From positions 62,001-126,000 of the forward strand of contig JASJFT010000062.1 in assembly GCA_030770425.1 (NCBI GenBank): a stretch of DNA of 64,000 nucleotides, in the 5' to 3' direction. This stretch comes from Darksidea phi (lineage: Eukaryota; Ascomycota; Dothideomycetes; Pleosporales; Lentitheciaceae). The translations under genes and the position numbers were made by a program. Shown here in pieces: positions 60,369 to 64,000 of the stretch; position 1 is the stretch's first letter, and every line of letters starts with the position of its first letter. The notes below the pieces were generated by a model, which saw only the letters and a list, made by a program, of their open reading frames with translations, was not told the origin of the DNA and searched no databases.

Positions 60369-62115
60369 TTATGCCATCAATGCGTTCGTGTTCGTCGCAA
60401 GATCTCCCTCCTTCTCCCCAAACTGCGCCTCCTTGATTTGGCCGGCTTCGTCATCGCTCTCCACGAACCCGTACTCTGTTGCTTTCGCCTTGATCTCATG
60501 GTCGTTAAGGTATGGCAACTCCTTTGCCGCCCTAACATAGCTCATATTCTCCAAGTGCCCCTTGGCAAAGATGAGATCGATCTCCTCCAAGCTTCTCTTC
60601 TTCGTCTCAGGGTAGAAAAAGTAGATGATGGGGAAGAAGCCAGCGTTGATGCATGCGAAAACAAGGTAGGTACCCCATTTGATGTTGGCCAGCATGACCG
60701 GCGTGATCATGACGACGGTGAAGTTGAAGAGCCAGTTGGTGCACGTCGATACCGCGTTAGCTTTGGCCCGCGTCTTGAGAGGGTTGACTTCGGCGGGATA
60801 AAGCCAAGGGAGGGGAAGCCACGTAGCGCCGAAGAAGGCGATGTAGGTGAAGAGGCCGACAGCCGCGCCCTTGGCCGCAGATGGCGTACCTGGTATGAGG
60901 CAGGCGAAGACGAGGACCATCGATAAACATTGACCGACGGTGCCGATGAGGAAAAGCTTTCGTCGACCAGTACGCTCAATGATGAACCACGACGTCGTTG
61001 CGAAGATGCTGTAAACGATCATGTTCACACCACCCAGAAGGAGCGACATTTGCTTGGTCTCCTTGATCGAGTTCTCGAAGAGGAGAGGGAAGAAGTAAAT
61101 GACGGCGTTACAGCCCTGTCTCCGCGTTAGCAAAAGCCCATGAGTAACCCGACGATAGTACATACACCAATCTGCTGAAAAAGCTGCGAAGAAGCGCCGA
61201 GCATCATGCGGCGGAAATGCTGCGTTTTTCCGCCCTTGAAAAGTGAACCAAAAGGCGTAACACCGCCCTTGTGGCCAGATGCGCGGATGCCGTCCATGAT
61301 GATATTGACCTGCAGTGTGGTCTTTTCGTCGTCCACGCTCAGGCCTCGCAGAGCGGCGATGACCTTGGTGGCCTCATCCGTGCGGTCTTTGGTGAGAAGC
61401 CATCGGGGTGATTCTGGGAGCCACCATGGAGCAATAAGCACGACCAAGCCGAAGACCACCTGGAAAGCGATGGGAAAGCGCCATGTGAGATTAGGAGGTC
61501 CATATGCACAACCGAAGTCGACCCAATAGGCGATCAGGGTCCCGAACGCGATGACACCACCTTCGATGCAAATGAGGAGCCCGCGATTCTTGGTGTTGGA
61601 ACACTCGGCCTGGTAAGTCGGGATCGTAGATGTGTTCATGCCGTTTCCAACACCAGTGATCACGCGGCCGATGATGAGCTGGGCGGTAGCCTTGTAGCCT
61701 TTAATGGAAGTCACCTGAATGATGACTCCGAGAATCATGATAAAGGCACCAATCATCATGGCACGGCGCCGACCGAGAGCATCTCCGAAGCATAGTACAC
61801 CGATAGCACCCAACAAGCAGCCAATCTCGTAAATCGCGGTTACGAAGCCTTGCCAAGTAGCATTGTCATGAGTTTCGGGAAAGTAGTCCATGAACGGGTC
61901 GGCTGAAATGATACCAGACATGACTCCCTCTGCCAATCATTAGGCTGCTAATCTTGTACGAGCGTGAATCAGCACTTACGGTCGTACCCAAACAGGAGAA
62001 AACCTGTCGTCGCAACAATAGACACGGCCAGCCCGAGAGGCTTGCCGGTCAAACCCATAAAGCTTGGGTGCTTCGAGGAGTCCCTCAGGGAGTCTTGCGA
62101 GTTGTCGGAAGACAT
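60369..62115 (-). CDS. MFS sugar transporter (hexose transporter family)
   Basis: Three exons (62115-61980, 61929-61166, 61115-60369) give 548 residues. Splicing restores FLLFGYDQGVMSGII, the first-helix motif of the sugar porter family, and later QLFQQIGGCNAVIYFFPLLF. Other signatures are GDALGRRRAMMIG, GRVITGVGNGMNTSTIPTYQ, PESPRWLL, ERTGRRKLFLIG and PETKKRSLEEID. Twelve membrane helices are expected, and the protein should import a monosaccharide or polyol across the plasma membrane; the substrate is not predictable from sequence. It is divergent from ORC2. Confidence 0.93.
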
Positions 62116-63308
62116 GATCTTTTTGGATCCGGCCAATCCTAAAGGTCAAAAGGAAGAGCGTGAACTTGCACGCAAAAACGGCGATAGAAGTGACGGCGAG
62201 AATGGGACAAGCACATTCTGCGAGGTGGCAGGGTGCTTTATCTAGTCTTCCCATTGCATGCTGCTTCCAGCTCGCCATTCTGCCACCACTCACACGGTCG
62301 GTGGAGCCGGTGCAGAGATTGCACCCGAGCTGTTGGTTCCACCTTGGGGATTGGACGACGTCATGTGGAAAGAACTTCACCCCACATGGAGGTTTGAATA
62401 ACAGACCCTAGGAAAATTTAGTATGGGTTGAAGGCAGGCGGTCAGTGGTCTTGGGAGGATTCGGAAGGTAGCGAGAGCAAGCTTTTTCGGCATTCCTGAT
62501 CCGCTTAGCAATGATTGAGCCGCACCCTTAGAAAAAACCGGGGTAGGACGGGATGGCGCTGCAGATCTCGGGGTAATGGAGCGTGCAGTGACGTTACTGC
62601 ATGTTACCCGAATCTTCTCCGGCACCGTGCCCTGGAGCCTTCAGTGAGGAGCACCGAGACTAGCCATGCTGTTGGACTCGTTGAACGAAGAACACCGGCC
62701 TATTACGGCGGCTATGTACGCCTAATGGCACAGTGCCAAAGAATGACAATGCCACACAGCCAATCCGGATTAGCAACGGGCAGATGTTTTGTGGGCATGT
62801 GAGGAATTTCGTGCCCGTGTATCCAGGATACGACGGTGCCAGGGTGGGTAATCCTGTCGGTCCTTTTAAGAACTTGTAACTGTCGCCAAGCTCAGAATTT
62901 GATTATTTGTGCATGTATCGGCAACGTCGTCTGCATGCATACTGTGAGCCTCGGTATCTCGCACTTCTAGGGAACAAGCAAAGATGACGGGGATTCCGAC
63001 AGTGTTTGTACTGCTACTCGGATAGCTTCGCTGCGGCCCGGAGGAAAGTGGGTGCGCGTAAACAATAATACTAATACAACCTAGAATGCGTAAACCGCAT
63101 AGCCTGTAAGCTGATGTAAGGCTGATATGTCTTCCTCGGAGGGCTGATGGTGGGCTTGGTGTGGACGTGTTAGATTTGATAGCTGGTGGTGCATCTCGAG
63201 GAGGAGTAAAGGAGCGCGCCAAGATCGGCGCGGCGAATCGGTAGGTCCGAACGCGAAAAGTCGCGTCTGGCAATCCAAGGCTCAACGTTTAATCTTCTAA
63301 CACGCGAC
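62116..63308. promoter_or_regulatory. Divergent intergenic region, transporter / ORC2
   Basis: About 1.2 kb between two start codons, presumably with both promoters. No gene or specific element recognised. Confidence 0.4.
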
Positions 63309-64000
63309 ATGGTGAGCGCGAAAAGGAAACGAAGCGATGACGATGATGATGATGTGGAAGATGCGACTCCGCGAAAGCTCTGTGCCCGAGCACAAGAAGA
63401 GGACGACGTTGACATCCCGGAGGTGCAGACGCCATCCAAAAGGGCAAGAAGACCTCTAGTAGCAGAAGTTGGAACGCCGAAGTCTATTCTAAAGAAGACG
63501 GGATTTTTAAATGGCACCAATGGCACGACTCCAAAGTCAAACCGCAAGCTCCTCTTCGAAACCCCGTCGAAGTCGGCCAAAGACCAGACGCCCAACGGCA
63601 GCCCAGCCATCGTTCGGAACGCAGACCGGAGCGCTCGACGGAAGAGCAACCGAAAGCTGATTGACCGCGCAATAAACGGTATAGAGAGCGATGAGGAGGC
63701 CTTGGATGAAGAGCAAGCGCTAGCAGAGCAGATACTGAGCGATGAGGAGCGACAGGACGACACCGAGGCTGGTGCGCAGGAAGAGGCGCCTATACCGGAT
63801 ACACCATTGAAAAGAGGGAGAGGGCGGCCAAAGGGCTCAGGAAAGAAAGGCCGCCCCCGACAAGAGCGCTCTCCTACGCCGCCTACAGAGCTACCTCCGC
63901 ATGAGGAGTACTTTTGGCAGAATCGTCCTGGTGGCACAAAGACGTCGAACAACACGCTTCCGTCCCAAAGTCTCCTGAATCATGATGAGTACTTTCAGGC
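63309..64000 (+). CDS. ORC2: Origin recognition complex subunit 2, 5' part
   Basis: Open frame from the ATG at 63309 to the window end, at least 230 codons and truncated by the window. The N-terminus is basic and acidic by turns (MVSAKRKRSDDDDDD), with Pro/Thr-rich SPTPP segments and an AT-hook-like KRGRGRPKGSG at about residue 170. It then enters the conserved start of the fungal Orc2 domain: HEEYFWQNRPGGTKTSNNTL and LLNHDEYF. Orc2 is part of the six-subunit complex that marks replication origins. The AAA+-like and winged-helix parts should lie beyond the window. Confidence 0.85.
   Translation, partial: MVSAKRKRSDDDDDDVEDATPRKLCARAQEEDDVDIPEVQTPSKRARRPLVAEVGTPKSILKKTGFLNGTNGTTPKSNRKLLFETPSKSAKDQTPNGSPAIVRNADRSARRKSNRKLIDRAINGIESDEEALDEEQALAEQILSDEERQDDTEAGAQEEAPIPDTPLKRGRGRPKGSGKKGRPRQERSPTPPTELPPHEEYFWQNRPGGTKTSNNTLPSQSLLNHDEYFQ

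Overview
This window looks like a piece of a filamentous ascomycete nuclear genome (Pezizomycotina, probably a Dothideomycete; the class is an inference). Genes lie on both strands and are split by short introns of about 45-110 bp, with GT donors of the GTAAGT/GTACGT type and CTGAC/CTAAC-like branch sites. Many encoded proteins belong to ascomycete families: ELP3, PHO88/SND3, RAD16, ATG101, GID9, ORC2, Zn2Cys6, HET and HPP. TpA-rich, open-frame-poor blocks resemble sequence worn down by repeat-induced point mutation (RIP).

Layout. 1-3.1 kb: decayed, no supportable gene. 3.1-8.1 kb: a propeller-like protein and a 13-exon amino-acid permease, divergent. 8.6-12.0 kb: a Zn2Cys6 protein with a cysteine-rich tail, convergent with a multi-C2H2 zinc-finger gene. 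12.6-13.2 kb: a MITE-like element, a 60-bp direct repeat and an inverted duplication of ankyrin-repeat coding sequence. 14.5-18.7 kb: a single-pass cell-surface protein, PHO88/SND3 and an SGNH hydrolase. 18.8-20.4 kb: a gene remnant cut off at an AT-rich block that contains a solo LTR. 20.6-22.8 kb: a large fungal membrane protein.

24.7-49.0 kb is a mostly conserved housekeeping block: mitochondrial ribosomal uL5m, a USP deubiquitinase ending in a CaaX-type motif, V-ATPase subunit f, ELP3, succinyl-CoA ligase alpha (LSC1), BMT5, GID9/FYV10, ABC-F ARB1, an HPP membrane protein and RAD16. One decayed kinase-like pseudogene (about 31 kb) sits within it. These genes serve translation, tRNA modification, ribosome biogenesis, proteostasis, the TCA cycle, vacuolar acidification and DNA repair; they do not form one pathway.

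49.9-57.7 kb is accessory: an F-box/LRR-like gene, a repeat island (62-bp inverted repeat, 12-bp minisatellite, short tandem repeats), a HET-domain gene and a broken F-box-like gene. 58.6-64 kb returns to conserved genes: ATG101, a sugar transporter and the 5' part of ORC2, which runs off the window end. Several genes (V-ATPase f, ATG101, PHO88, ORC2) were recovered only by joining short exons by hand. I saw no tRNA, rRNA, CRISPR array, secondary-metabolite cluster or clearly novel multi-gene system; the most unusual signals are in the repeat and relic regions.
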